DNA from: an uncultured Acetatifactor sp.
GTDB taxonomy: Bacteria > Bacillota > Clostridia > Lachnospirales > Lachnospiraceae
Length of the DNA stretch: 9,931 nt
Direction: 5' to 3'
Assembly: GCA_910585665.1 (NCBI GenBank)
Contig: CAJUFI010000095.1
Coordinates: 1 to 9,931, forward strand
The notes under the pieces were generated by a model. It was not told the origin of the DNA. It did not search any database and saw only the letters and a program-made list of their open reading frames with translations. Made by a program: the position numbers and the translations under genes. Below are positions 1 through 5,701 of the stretch, piece by piece (the first letter of the stretch is position 1; each line of letters begins with the position of its first letter).

Positions 1-37
1 GTCAAGGTGCTCTGCCGTTTTCTTCATCAGCGGCAAC
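1..37 (-). other. 5' end of a leftward transcript, possibly an rRNA-operon leader, cut by the window edge
   Basis: This is the stretch just downstream of the tandem promoters at 44-72 and 147-175, read leftward. It has no ribosome binding site. An ATG at 27-25 opens a frame beginning MKKTAEHLD, but without a Shine-Dalgarno sequence it is a poor start. The minus strand contains a short GCCG...CGGC hairpin and ends in GAGCACCTTGAC. In my recollection ACCTTGAMAA-type strings are common in the leaders and spacers of clostridial rRNA operons. A stable-RNA leader is therefore my preferred reading, but the RNA itself lies outside the window, so this is inference. The alternative is the N-terminus of an unknown protein. 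Confidence 0.35.
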
Positions 38-43
38 TTTGAT

Positions 44-72
44 AGGATATCATATTCAACCGCTTTTGTCAA
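44..72 (-). promoter_or_regulatory. Sigma-70-type promoter, proximal of a tandem pair
   Basis: Read on the minus strand, a perfect -35 TTGACA (67-72) is followed by a 17-bp spacer and a -10 TATCCT (44-49). The DNA just upstream (about 73-115) is A-rich on the minus strand, with A runs that resemble an UP element. Transcription would start near 37 and run left out of the window. Confidence 0.7.
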
Positions 73-146
73 CAGCTTTTTGGAATTTTTTTCAATCTTT
101 TTTCTTTCAGATTGTCTGTTGTCGTGTTTCCCTGACAACGAAACTT

Positions 147-175
147 AGTATATCACTTCATTCTCTTATTGTCAA
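147..175 (-). promoter_or_regulatory. Sigma-70-type promoter, distal of a tandem pair
   Basis: On the minus strand a perfect -35 TTGACA (170-175), a 17-bp spacer and a -10 TATACT (147-152) form a near-consensus promoter. The sequence upstream of it (about 180-215) carries several A tracts. It lies 103 bp upstream of a second promoter of the same architecture. Two such promoters in tandem with A-rich upstream DNA are typical of rRNA and other highly expressed stable-RNA operons. Confidence 0.72.
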
Positions 176-222
176 CAGGAAATTTCTATTTTTTGAGACT
201 TTTTTCTACAATTTATTTTGGG

Positions 223-258
223 CATGAAAAAAGCCCGAAAAACGGGCGTTTTTTCATG
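223..258. terminator. Bidirectional rho-independent terminator
   Basis: A GC stem GCCCG/CGGGC (233-237 and 243-247) with an AAAAA loop is flanked by A6 on the left and T6 on the right, extended by CATG on both sides. One unpaired G sits at 248. On the minus strand the stem is followed by TTTTTT, placing it about 28 bp after the lipoprotein stop codon. It therefore ends the operon that reads in from the right and shields the tandem promoters at 44-175. It would also work for plus-strand transcripts. Confidence 0.88.
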
Positions 259-285
259 TTCCTACTCTCCGAGGACTTGGTGTGG

Positions 286-1041
286 TCACTCGTCAGTGCC
301 TCCGTAGAGCTGAATTGTGTGTGATTTTGAATCATTTTTCAGGTTCAGGCTGATGGAGGAGACTGCGTCCGCCACCCCGGCGTCTATCTCAACCACCAGC
401 ACCGCCTTCACGTTCTCTCCCGCTGCCAGGGTGCCCATATAAGTCGACATATCATTGGGCAGCATCGTGGGAAGCGACCACTTGGCATATTCCTCATTCA
501 CCGTGACGCGGTACCTGGCGCCAGACGACATCAAGTCCAGGCTCTGCTCCTGATCAAGCGTATTGGTCAGAGAGAACTCCAGCACCAGCAGCTTCCTGCC
601 ATCTTCTGCCGTGACGGCGAAGGCGTCGCTCTCCGCCGGATAGCTGTCATAGGAACTGTATCCTTCAAAGGCCACGGCCACGCCCTCCGGGAGCCCCATC
701 ACCTCCTCCATGCTGTAGGTTTCGGGCTGCGGCGCTTCCTCACTGGGCGCCGCTTCGTTTATCACAGGCGTGTCGTCCACCGGATCCATCCCCATCGTGC
801 CGGGCTCCTCTTCCTCAGGCCTCTCAGCGTCTGTATCCTCTGTCTCCTCCACCGGCGGAAGATCCATCAGCCTGCTATTGTGTCCCATGTCATATTTCAT
901 CATGGTAAATGCGACGAATTCCCCTATCGCCTGCATCTCTTCCTCTGTCCTCTCCGGAATCTGATTCTCCGCACATCCTGTCAGCGCCGCCATCGTCATC
1001 GCCAGAGCAAGCAACTTTGTGATACTTTTCCTACATTTCAT
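286..1041 (-). CDS. Secreted lipoprotein with a C-terminal beta-sandwich-like domain
   Basis: The 251-residue protein begins MKCRKSITKLL, followed by a hydrophobic segment and the lipobox LTGC with the lipidation cysteine at residue 23. It should be exported and anchored on the outer face of the membrane. An acidic, Pro/Glu-rich linker follows (about residues 55-110). The C-terminal half, about 140 residues, has alternating strands (LLVLEFSLTN, YRVTVNEEY, VKAVLVVEID) resembling the immunoglobulin-like DUF4352/DUF5067 type seen in many Firmicute lipoproteins; this family assignment is tentative. The frame stays open to 1329 inside hflX. I chose the ATG at 1041 because GAGGATGG sits about 5-8 bases upstream and the signal peptide starts there. 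It is the last gene before the terminator at 223-258, and the 118-bp gap after hflX contains its own candidate promoter. Its ligand or role is unknown. Confidence 0.85.
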   Translation of the reverse strand: MKCRKSITKLLALAMTMAALTGCAENQIPERTEEEMQAIGEFVAFTMMKYDMGHNSRLMDLPPVEETEDTDAERPEEEEPGTMGMDPVDDTPVINEAAPSEEAPQPETYSMEEVMGLPEGVAVAFEGYSSYDSYPAESDAFAVTAEDGRKLLVLEFSLTNTLDQEQSLDLMSSGARYRVTVNEEYAKWSLPTMLPNDMSTYMGTLAAGENVKAVLVVEIDAGVADAVSSISLNLKNDSKSHTIQLYGGTDE

Positions 1042-1117
1042 TCGTCCCATCCTCATCTCCACATCTGCATTTGGCCGTGCCCCGCCTGCTTCGCCAGGAG
1101 TCCGGCCGGCCATTTCC

Positions 1118-1146
1118 ATCATACAACATATTCCGCTGATAGACAA
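1118..1146 (-). promoter_or_regulatory. Candidate internal promoter for the lipoprotein gene
   Basis: On the minus strand TTGTCT (1141-1146), a 17-bp spacer and TATGAT (1118-1123) lie in the 118-bp gap between hflX and the lipoprotein gene. The -10 matches five of six consensus bases, the -35 four of six. It could give extra, separate expression of the lipoprotein. Confidence 0.4.
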
Positions 1147-1159
1147 GTCCAAAATACCG

Positions 1160-2464
1160 CTATATATCCTGACAGTATTCCGCATATTTGTCCGCATCGC
1201 TCCGGTGGCAGCTGACTTTGATCCAGACGCCTTCCTCCCTGTATTCCTGTTCCAGCACCGTGGCATTTTCCATAAAATAAGAAACAATGCCCCCCTTGTC
1301 ATAGGGCAGAAGCAGCGCAGCCTCCACACGGCCTGCGTAGACGCATTCCTTTATCATCTCTGTCAGTTCCTCTATGCCGCAGCCTTCTGACGCCGCCATA
1401 TAAATCTGTCTGTCCCTTTTCCTGGGTAGCGTTTCCATGGCACATTTATCCGCTTTGTTGTAGACAATAATCTGCGGTATGTCCCCTGCCCCCAGCTCTT
1501 TCAGGGTGGCGGCGGTCACTTCCATGTGCTGCTTATGATGCTCATCCGAAAAATCCACCACCTGAATCAGCAAATCCGCGTATTTGACCTCTTCCAGCGT
1601 GGATCGGAACGCTTTCACCAGCCCGTGGGGCAGCTTATGGATGAATCCCACCGTGTCCGTCAGAAAGAAAGGCATGTTCTCCATGGTGTCCGCTTTCGGA
1701 TAAATGCAGCGCACGCTGATGTCCAGGGTGGCAAAGAGCATATCCTTCTCCATCACCTTCTTTTCCTTATTGTCGCCGTAGAGGTCCACCATGCGGTTCA
1801 GAATCGTGGACTTTCCCGCGTTGGTATAGCCCACCAGCGCCACTTTCGGGATTTTGGACTGGGTGCGCTTCTTGCGCATGGTCTCCCTGGCTCCGGCCAT
1901 GTCCTCCAGCTCCTTTTTCAGTTCGCTGATCCGATGCTCAATCTTACGTCTGTCCAGTTCCAACTTGGTCTCTCCCGCGCCTCTGTTGCTTAAGGAGCCG
2001 CCGGTGGTGCCGCCCTGTCTGCTGAGATTCTCCCGCATCCCTACCAGCCTGGGCAGAAAATACTGCAGCCTGGCGGTCTCCACCTGCAGCTTGGCCTCTC
2101 TGGTCTTGGCCCTTATGGCGAAAATATCCAGTATCAGATTGGTCCGATCCAGCACCGGCAGCCCCAGTTCACGCCCCAGATTGCGGACCTGGGAGGGGGA
2201 CAGGGCATTGTCGAAGACGATTTCCTCCGCCTGGCATTCGCCGGCATACTCCCGCACCTCTTCCACTTTGCCAGTGCCGATATAAAAAGCCTTGTTCACA
2301 TCCTGCATGCGCTGTACGATGACGCCCACCACCTGCTTACGGGCGGCCTCCGCCAGGCTCTTCAGCTCTTCCATGGAATGGTCGAAATCCTGCTCTTCCC
2401 CTGTGTCCAGGCCGACCAACAGCACTTTTGTGATATCCGTTTCTTCTTTATTCACATGATTCAT
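1160..2464 (-). CDS. hflX: Ribosome-associated GTPase HflX
   Basis: This is a full-length HflX (434 residues). The N-terminal HflX domain (about 12-190) ends in the glycine-rich hinge NRGAGETKLELDRR (160-173) and a basic coiled-coil. The Obg-HflX-type G domain follows, with the P-loop GYTNAGKST (212-220), DTVGF (270-274), NKAD (336-339) and an AASEGCG switch (357-363). HflX binds 50S or 70S ribosomes near the peptidyl-transferase centre and in other bacteria splits or rescues stalled, antibiotic-bound or heat-damaged ribosomes. The frame is open further upstream to 2806, but that part overlaps the histidine kinase. The start at 2464 is supported by AAGGAG about 10 bases upstream and by the alignment of the N-terminus. 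The ATG overlaps the kinase TGA as ATGA, which points to translational coupling. The placement behind a two-component system suggests co-regulation with an envelope signal. Confidence 0.95.
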   Translation of the reverse strand: MNHVNKEETDITKVLLVGLDTGEEQDFDHSMEELKSLAEAARKQVVGVIVQRMQDVNKAFYIGTGKVEEVREYAGECQAEEIVFDNALSPSQVRNLGRELGLPVLDRTNLILDIFAIRAKTREAKLQVETARLQYFLPRLVGMRENLSRQGGTTGGSLSNRGAGETKLELDRRKIEHRISELKKELEDMAGARETMRKKRTQSKIPKVALVGYTNAGKSTILNRMVDLYGDNKEKKVMEKDMLFATLDISVRCIYPKADTMENMPFFLTDTVGFIHKLPHGLVKAFRSTLEEVKYADLLIQVVDFSDEHHKQHMEVTAATLKELGAGDIPQIIVYNKADKCAMETLPRKRDRQIYMAASEGCGIEELTEMIKECVYAGRVEAALLLPYDKGGIVSYFMENATVLEQEYREEGVWIKVSCHRSDADKYAEYCQDI

Positions 2465-3990
2465 ACGCTTTCCTCTCCTTCGACAGCCTGCGGCGGCTGT
2501 ATGGAGCACTCCTGGGCCTGGCTCTCCAACTCGAACCAGAACAGCACTCCATTGGTATAATTCTCCACGCCAAAGCCCTGGTTCATGGATTCCATGATCG
2601 CCTTCACGATGGAGAGCCCCACGCCGCTGCCTCCATACTCCCTGGTCCTGGCTTTGTCCACCTTGTAGAATTTTTCCCAGAGATGGGGGATGGACTCCTC
2701 CGGGATAGGGCTGCCCGTGTTGAACACGCCTATTCTCACCTTGCCCTCCCTGTGTTCCAGCGAAACCGTGATTTTTTTCCCTGCCCTGCTGTCCACTGCC
2801 CGGCAATGATTGATGGCATTGGAAAAATAGTTCATAAAGACCTCTTCGGTCTTATACACGTCCCCCCACACGTAGGCGGGCTCCTGGTCCTTCAGGGTCA
2901 CCTGAATCTCATTCTGCCGGGTGAGGATCTCCGCTGACTGGATATAGTTCCGGACCAGCGCCGTCACGTCAAAACGCTCCATGGCCACCACATCGTTGCC
3001 GAATTCCAGCTGATTGAGCGTCAACAGCTTTTTCACCATGTTGTTCATCTTGGAGGCTTCGTCCATGATGACCTCGCAGTAGAAATCCCTGCTCTCCGGG
3101 TCGTCATTGATCCCCTCGGACAGCCCTTCCGCATAGCCCTGTATCAGCGCGATGGGAGTCTTCAGCTCATGGGACACATTGGCCAGGAACTCCCTGCGCA
3201 TTTCATCTATCTGTTCCTTTTTCTCGATATCCTTCTGCAGCTCATTGTTGGCGGTCTTCAGCTCCGAGATCATATGCTCCAGGGAAGCGGACAGCTTGTT
3301 GATGTTCTCCCCCAGCAGGCCTATCTCATTGCCGGAACTCCCCTCGTACTTCGCCTCGAAATCCAGGTTCACCATCTTTTCCGATATGCTGTTGAGCTCC
3401 AGGATGGGTTTGGTGATTTTCCTGGCAATGAACCAGATGATGACGCCGCCTGCCAAAGTGACCACGACTCCCATATAGGCCAGGAAACGGTTGGCAATCT
3501 TGGCGCTCTCCCGAATGCTCTCCACCGGAGTGTGCATGATGAAGGAAATGCCGGAGCTCAGCCGACCGTACATTTCCAGGAAGTCGCCCTCCACCGTGCG
3601 CACCCGCTGCACCACATAGTCCTCGCCTTCCTCTATCACTTTCACCGCATCGTCGAAGAAGCCGAACACATATGCGGCCAGACGTTTTTCCAGCTCCGCT
3701 CCGCCGTTCACGGAGGCGTACTTCAGCATGGAGTTCGCGTCCATGACATAGACCGTGATATTGTACACGCCGCAGACATCATTCAGTTCCTCATGGAATG
3801 CCCTCGTGCTGTATGTGTCGCTGTTCGCCGCCTGCCGGATCGTATGGTAGGCTTCGAAGATCACTTTTGTCTTGCTCCTGATATAATATTGCTCCAGGAA
3901 CAGATTATTCATGATCCAGCATAAAAAAATCGTACCGGCCATCAATCCTATGAAAATCAGCGCCAGCTGACGCCTGATGGAATGTGTCAT
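2461..3990 (-). CDS. Membrane sensor histidine kinase (HAMP-HisKA-HATPase)
   Basis: The 509-residue kinase has TM1 (about 9-29), an extracytoplasmic sensor region of about 135 residues and TM2 (about 169-189). A HAMP domain (about 190-245) and a short coiled-coil follow. The HisKA domain has the phosphoacceptor His274 in FLANVSHELKTPI. The ATPase domain has an N box around NYFSNAIN (387-394), an F box LWEKFYKVDKAR (437-448) and a G2 box GGSGVGLS (453-460). The G1 box reads FNTGSPIP (423-430), with Asn where most kinases have Asp and Pro in place of the second Gly. I recall the same pattern in VanS-like kinases of Firmicutes, so it is probably active. GGAGG lies about 5 bases before the ATG. 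It sits 20 bp after the response regulator gene, its obvious partner. The signal sensed is not identifiable from sequence. Confidence 0.93.
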   Translation of the reverse strand: MTHSIRRQLALIFIGLMAGTIFLCWIMNNLFLEQYYIRSKTKVIFEAYHTIRQAANSDTYSTRAFHEELNDVCGVYNITVYVMDANSMLKYASVNGGAELEKRLAAYVFGFFDDAVKVIEEGEDYVVQRVRTVEGDFLEMYGRLSSGISFIMHTPVESIRESAKIANRFLAYMGVVVTLAGGVIIWFIARKITKPILELNSISEKMVNLDFEAKYEGSSGNEIGLLGENINKLSASLEHMISELKTANNELQKDIEKKEQIDEMRREFLANVSHELKTPIALIQGYAEGLSEGINDDPESRDFYCEVIMDEASKMNNMVKKLLTLNQLEFGNDVVAMERFDVTALVRNYIQSAEILTRQNEIQVTLKDQEPAYVWGDVYKTEEVFMNYFSNAINHCRAVDSRAGKKITVSLEHREGKVRIGVFNTGSPIPEESIPHLWEKFYKVDKARTREYGGSGVGLSIVKAIMESMNQGFGVENYTNGVLFWFELESQAQECSIQPPQAVEGEESV

Positions 3991-4010
3991 ATAAACCTCC
4001 GGCTGACGTT

Positions 4011-4685
4011 TCAGACGTCAAGCTTGTAGCCCATGCCCCAAATCGTCTTGATCAGTTCCCCCTTCTCTCCCATCTTGCTGCGGAGCTTCTTCACATGCGT
4101 GTCAATGGTGCGGGCGTCCCCGAAATAATCGTAGTTCCAGACATTGTTCAGAATCCGCTCCCGGGACAGGGCAATCCCCCTGTTCTCCAGAAAATAGGCC
4201 AGGAGCTCAAATTCCTTGTAGCTCAGCTCCACAGGGTTTCCGTCAATGTGCACCTGGTGGGCCGCCTTGTCCAGCTGGATGCCCCCGCAGCTCAACACTT
4301 CCTCGTCGGACATCTGCTTGGTACGGCGGAGAATCGCCTCAATCCGCGCCACCAGAATCTTCGGGCTGAAAGGCTTGGTGACATATTCGTCCACCCCCAT
4401 CTGGAAGCCCTGCAGCTCGTCCTGCTCGTCCGCCCGGGCCGTCAGCATGATGATGGGAACCTTGGAATAGGCCCTGATTTCCCGGCACACCTGCCAGCCG
4501 TCCATCTTCGGCATCATGACATCCAGCACCACCAGCGCTATCTCTTTTTCTTTGAAAAAAATATCCAGCGCCTCTTCGCCGTCCCCGGCTTCCAGGACAT
4601 CATAGCCGCTCTTCACCAGGAAATCGCGCACCAACTTGCGCATCCGGCTTTCATCGTCCACTACCAATATCTTCAATCGATCCAT
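4011..4685 (-). CDS. OmpR/PhoB-family response regulator
   Basis: The 224-residue protein has an N-terminal receiver domain (1-121) with the acidic pair Asp10/Asp11, the phosphoacceptor Asp55 in VVLDVMMPKMDG, Thr82 in LTAR and Lys104 in TKPF. A winged-helix DNA-binding domain (about 128-224) ends in the usual RTIDTHVKKLRSK recognition helix and the WGMGYKLD wing. It should bind DNA as a phosphorylation-induced dimer and regulate transcription, probably including its own operon. The start at 4685 follows GAGAGG by about 9 bases. The kinase gene lies 20 bp downstream. The gap of 104 bp to the upstream membrane-protein gene is GC-rich and has no clear terminator, so I place both genes in one transcript. 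Confidence 0.95.
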   Translation of the reverse strand: MDRLKILVVDDESRMRKLVRDFLVKSGYDVLEAGDGEEALDIFFKEKEIALVVLDVMMPKMDGWQVCREIRAYSKVPIIMLTARADEQDELQGFQMGVDEYVTKPFSPKILVARIEAILRRTKQMSDEEVLSCGGIQLDKAAHQVHIDGNPVELSYKEFELLAYFLENRGIALSRERILNNVWNYDYFGDARTIDTHVKKLRSKMGEKGELIKTIWGMGYKLDV

Positions 4686-4789
4686 ATCTTAAGGCCTCTC
4701 CTCTCTCCGCGGCCCCGGCACCGCCCCCCGAAGCGACGATTCCAACGGGCATCGCACTGCCGGCCTGCCCGAAACCGCGCTGTTTGGCA

Positions 4790-5362
4790 TCACTCGCTCA
4801 GCTTCAGCTCCAGTTCCCGGTCGCGTATGGCCTGCTCCCGCTCTGTCAGCTCCTGCTCCCAGGAAGCATACTTGTCTGTGATGGCCCTCTCATAATTGAC
4901 GATGTTCGGCTGGTCGCTGGCAAAACAGATACCGAACATGGCAAGGATGGCGATCACAAGCATGACATTCAGAAAAACGGAAATCGTGAAACGTTCTTTC
5001 TCCCTGTCACGATCCTTCTTCCTGGAGGGCGCCACCCTCTCCCTGGCGGGATTCGTGCGCTCCCTCAGGCCGCCGTCAAAGGTGATGTACAGCGGAATCT
5101 CCATGATGCTTCCCGGATCCGCCTCCGGCTGGGCCAGCAGAAAGTCCCGGAGCTTGTGCAGGTAATTTATGCCAATGGGCGTTTTGAACAGCCGCTCCTG
5201 AATCGTCTTTTCATATATATAGCGTATGCTCTCCGGGGAGGAATAGTCTATGCGCTCCTCCAGATATGCGATCCTCTGCTCCTCTGTCCTGGCAAGCTGG
5301 GCGTCCTTCTCTGTGAAGAACAGATAGCCGCCTACGGACAATGCGTTTTTTTCTGAATCCAT
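4790..5362 (-). CDS. Single-pass membrane protein with a C-terminal coiled coil, unknown function
   Basis: I do not recognise this 190-residue protein. The N-terminal part (1-100) is predicted soluble and helical, rich in charged residues, with an aromatic patch IRYIYEKTIQERLF. A strongly basic stretch (about 107-124) precedes one hydrophobic segment (about 126-148). A C-terminal heptad-like coiled coil (157-190, rich in Glu, Arg and Leu) ends the protein. The positive-inside rule puts the N-terminal part in the cytoplasm and the short coiled coil outside. The frame stays open to 5446, but a textbook AGGAGG lies 6 bases before the ATG at 5362, and the upstream codons overlap the promoter at 5415-5442. 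It is the first gene of the operon with the response regulator, kinase and hflX. It might be an accessory to the sensor, which is inference from position only. Confidence 0.78.
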   Translation of the reverse strand: MDSEKNALSVGGYLFFTEKDAQLARTEEQRIAYLEERIDYSSPESIRYIYEKTIQERLFKTPIGINYLHKLRDFLLAQPEADPGSIMEIPLYITFDGGLRERTNPARERVAPSRKKDRDREKERFTISVFLNVMLVIAILAMFGICFASDQPNIVNYERAITDKYASWEQELTEREQAIRDRELELKLSE

Positions 5363-5414
5363 CGGACACCTCCTGAAAAATCCCTGATAGTTTTCTATTT
5401 TCCGCTCATTTTCC

Positions 5415-5442
5415 ATTATATCAGATTCCGGCGCATTTTCAA
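5415..5442 (-). promoter_or_regulatory. Promoter of the membrane protein/two-component/hflX operon
   Basis: On the minus strand the -35 TTGAAA (5437-5442), a 16-bp spacer and a perfect -10 TATAAT (5415-5420) predict a start near 5408. That leaves a leader of about 45 nt before the AGGAGG site of the membrane protein gene. It lies directly after the terminator of the hexosaminidase unit, so it marks the start of a new transcript. Confidence 0.72.
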
Positions 5443-5460
5443 GCATCCTTATAATTCAAT

Positions 5461-5500
5461 ATAGAAAAGGGGCAGCCACATCCTGAAATACAGCTGCCCC
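5461..5500 (-). terminator. Rho-independent terminator after the GH20 gene
   Basis: On the minus strand a perfect 8-bp stem GGGGCAGC/GCTGCCCC (5493-5500 and 5469-5476) with a 16-base loop is followed by TTTTCTAT. It lies 25 bp beyond the end of the in-frame extension at 5525-5692, so extension and hexosaminidase form one transcription unit. Confidence 0.8.
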
Positions 5501-5524
5501 ACAGGTTTGCCCTGAAATCCTTGT

Positions 5525-5692
5525 CTAATCATTTTGAGTCACAACCTCACCATAGCCAAGGTTGTATGTTATCTCACCCTCCAGTTCCGCTTTCAGTACA
5601 GTAGTCAGAGGATGCATTTCCATCTTGTCCGCGCGAATCCACAAAGTACCCGGAATGCCGCTCCAGGGCAGAGAACCCGCATATCCGAACAT
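5525..5692 (-). pseudogene. 55-codon in-frame extension or remnant behind the GH20 stop
   Basis: Directly after the TAA of the GH20 gene (5702-5704) the same reading frame continues for 58 codons to a TAG at 5525-5527. An ATG at 5692 would give 55 residues, but no ribosome binding site precedes it. The translation looks like real protein rather than shadow sequence: a compact Gly/Pro/Trp-rich start (LPWSGIPGTLWIRADKMEM) followed by a strand-like run (LTTVLKAELEGEITYNLGYG) and an ordinary C-terminus ending in QND. It could be the true C-terminus of a longer GH20 protein cut off by a recent nonsense change. It could also be the tail of a separate, otherwise lost gene, or a readthrough product. 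I do not recognise the family. Confidence 0.45.
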
Positions 5693-5701
5693 AATTACAG
5701 A

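Noticed and set aside
39..227. Plus-strand 62-residue ORF at the left edge
   Set aside because: It is Phe-rich translation of T tracts that are the A-rich upstream parts of the tandem promoters; no ribosome binding site.
1042..1329. N-terminal extension of the lipoprotein frame into hflX
   Set aside because: The extension is antisense-free but out of frame with hflX, has Arg/Cys/Trp-rich composition, and would bury the signal peptide and lipobox inside the protein.
2465..2806. N-terminal extension of hflX by 114 codons
   Set aside because: It overlaps the conserved catalytic end of the kinase in another frame and is Gly/Arg/Gln-rich; the ATG at 2464 has a good ribosome binding site.
4686..4789. 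Terminator between the membrane protein and response regulator genes
   Set aside because: The gap is GC-rich and has some self-complementarity, but no stem followed by a T run on the minus strand.
3169..4895. Two long plus-strand ORFs (251 and 303 residues) opposite the kinase and regulator
   Set aside because: They lie antisense to clearly recognisable kinase and response-regulator genes, are His/Pro/Leu-rich as expected of shadow frames in GC-rich coding DNA, and lack domains.
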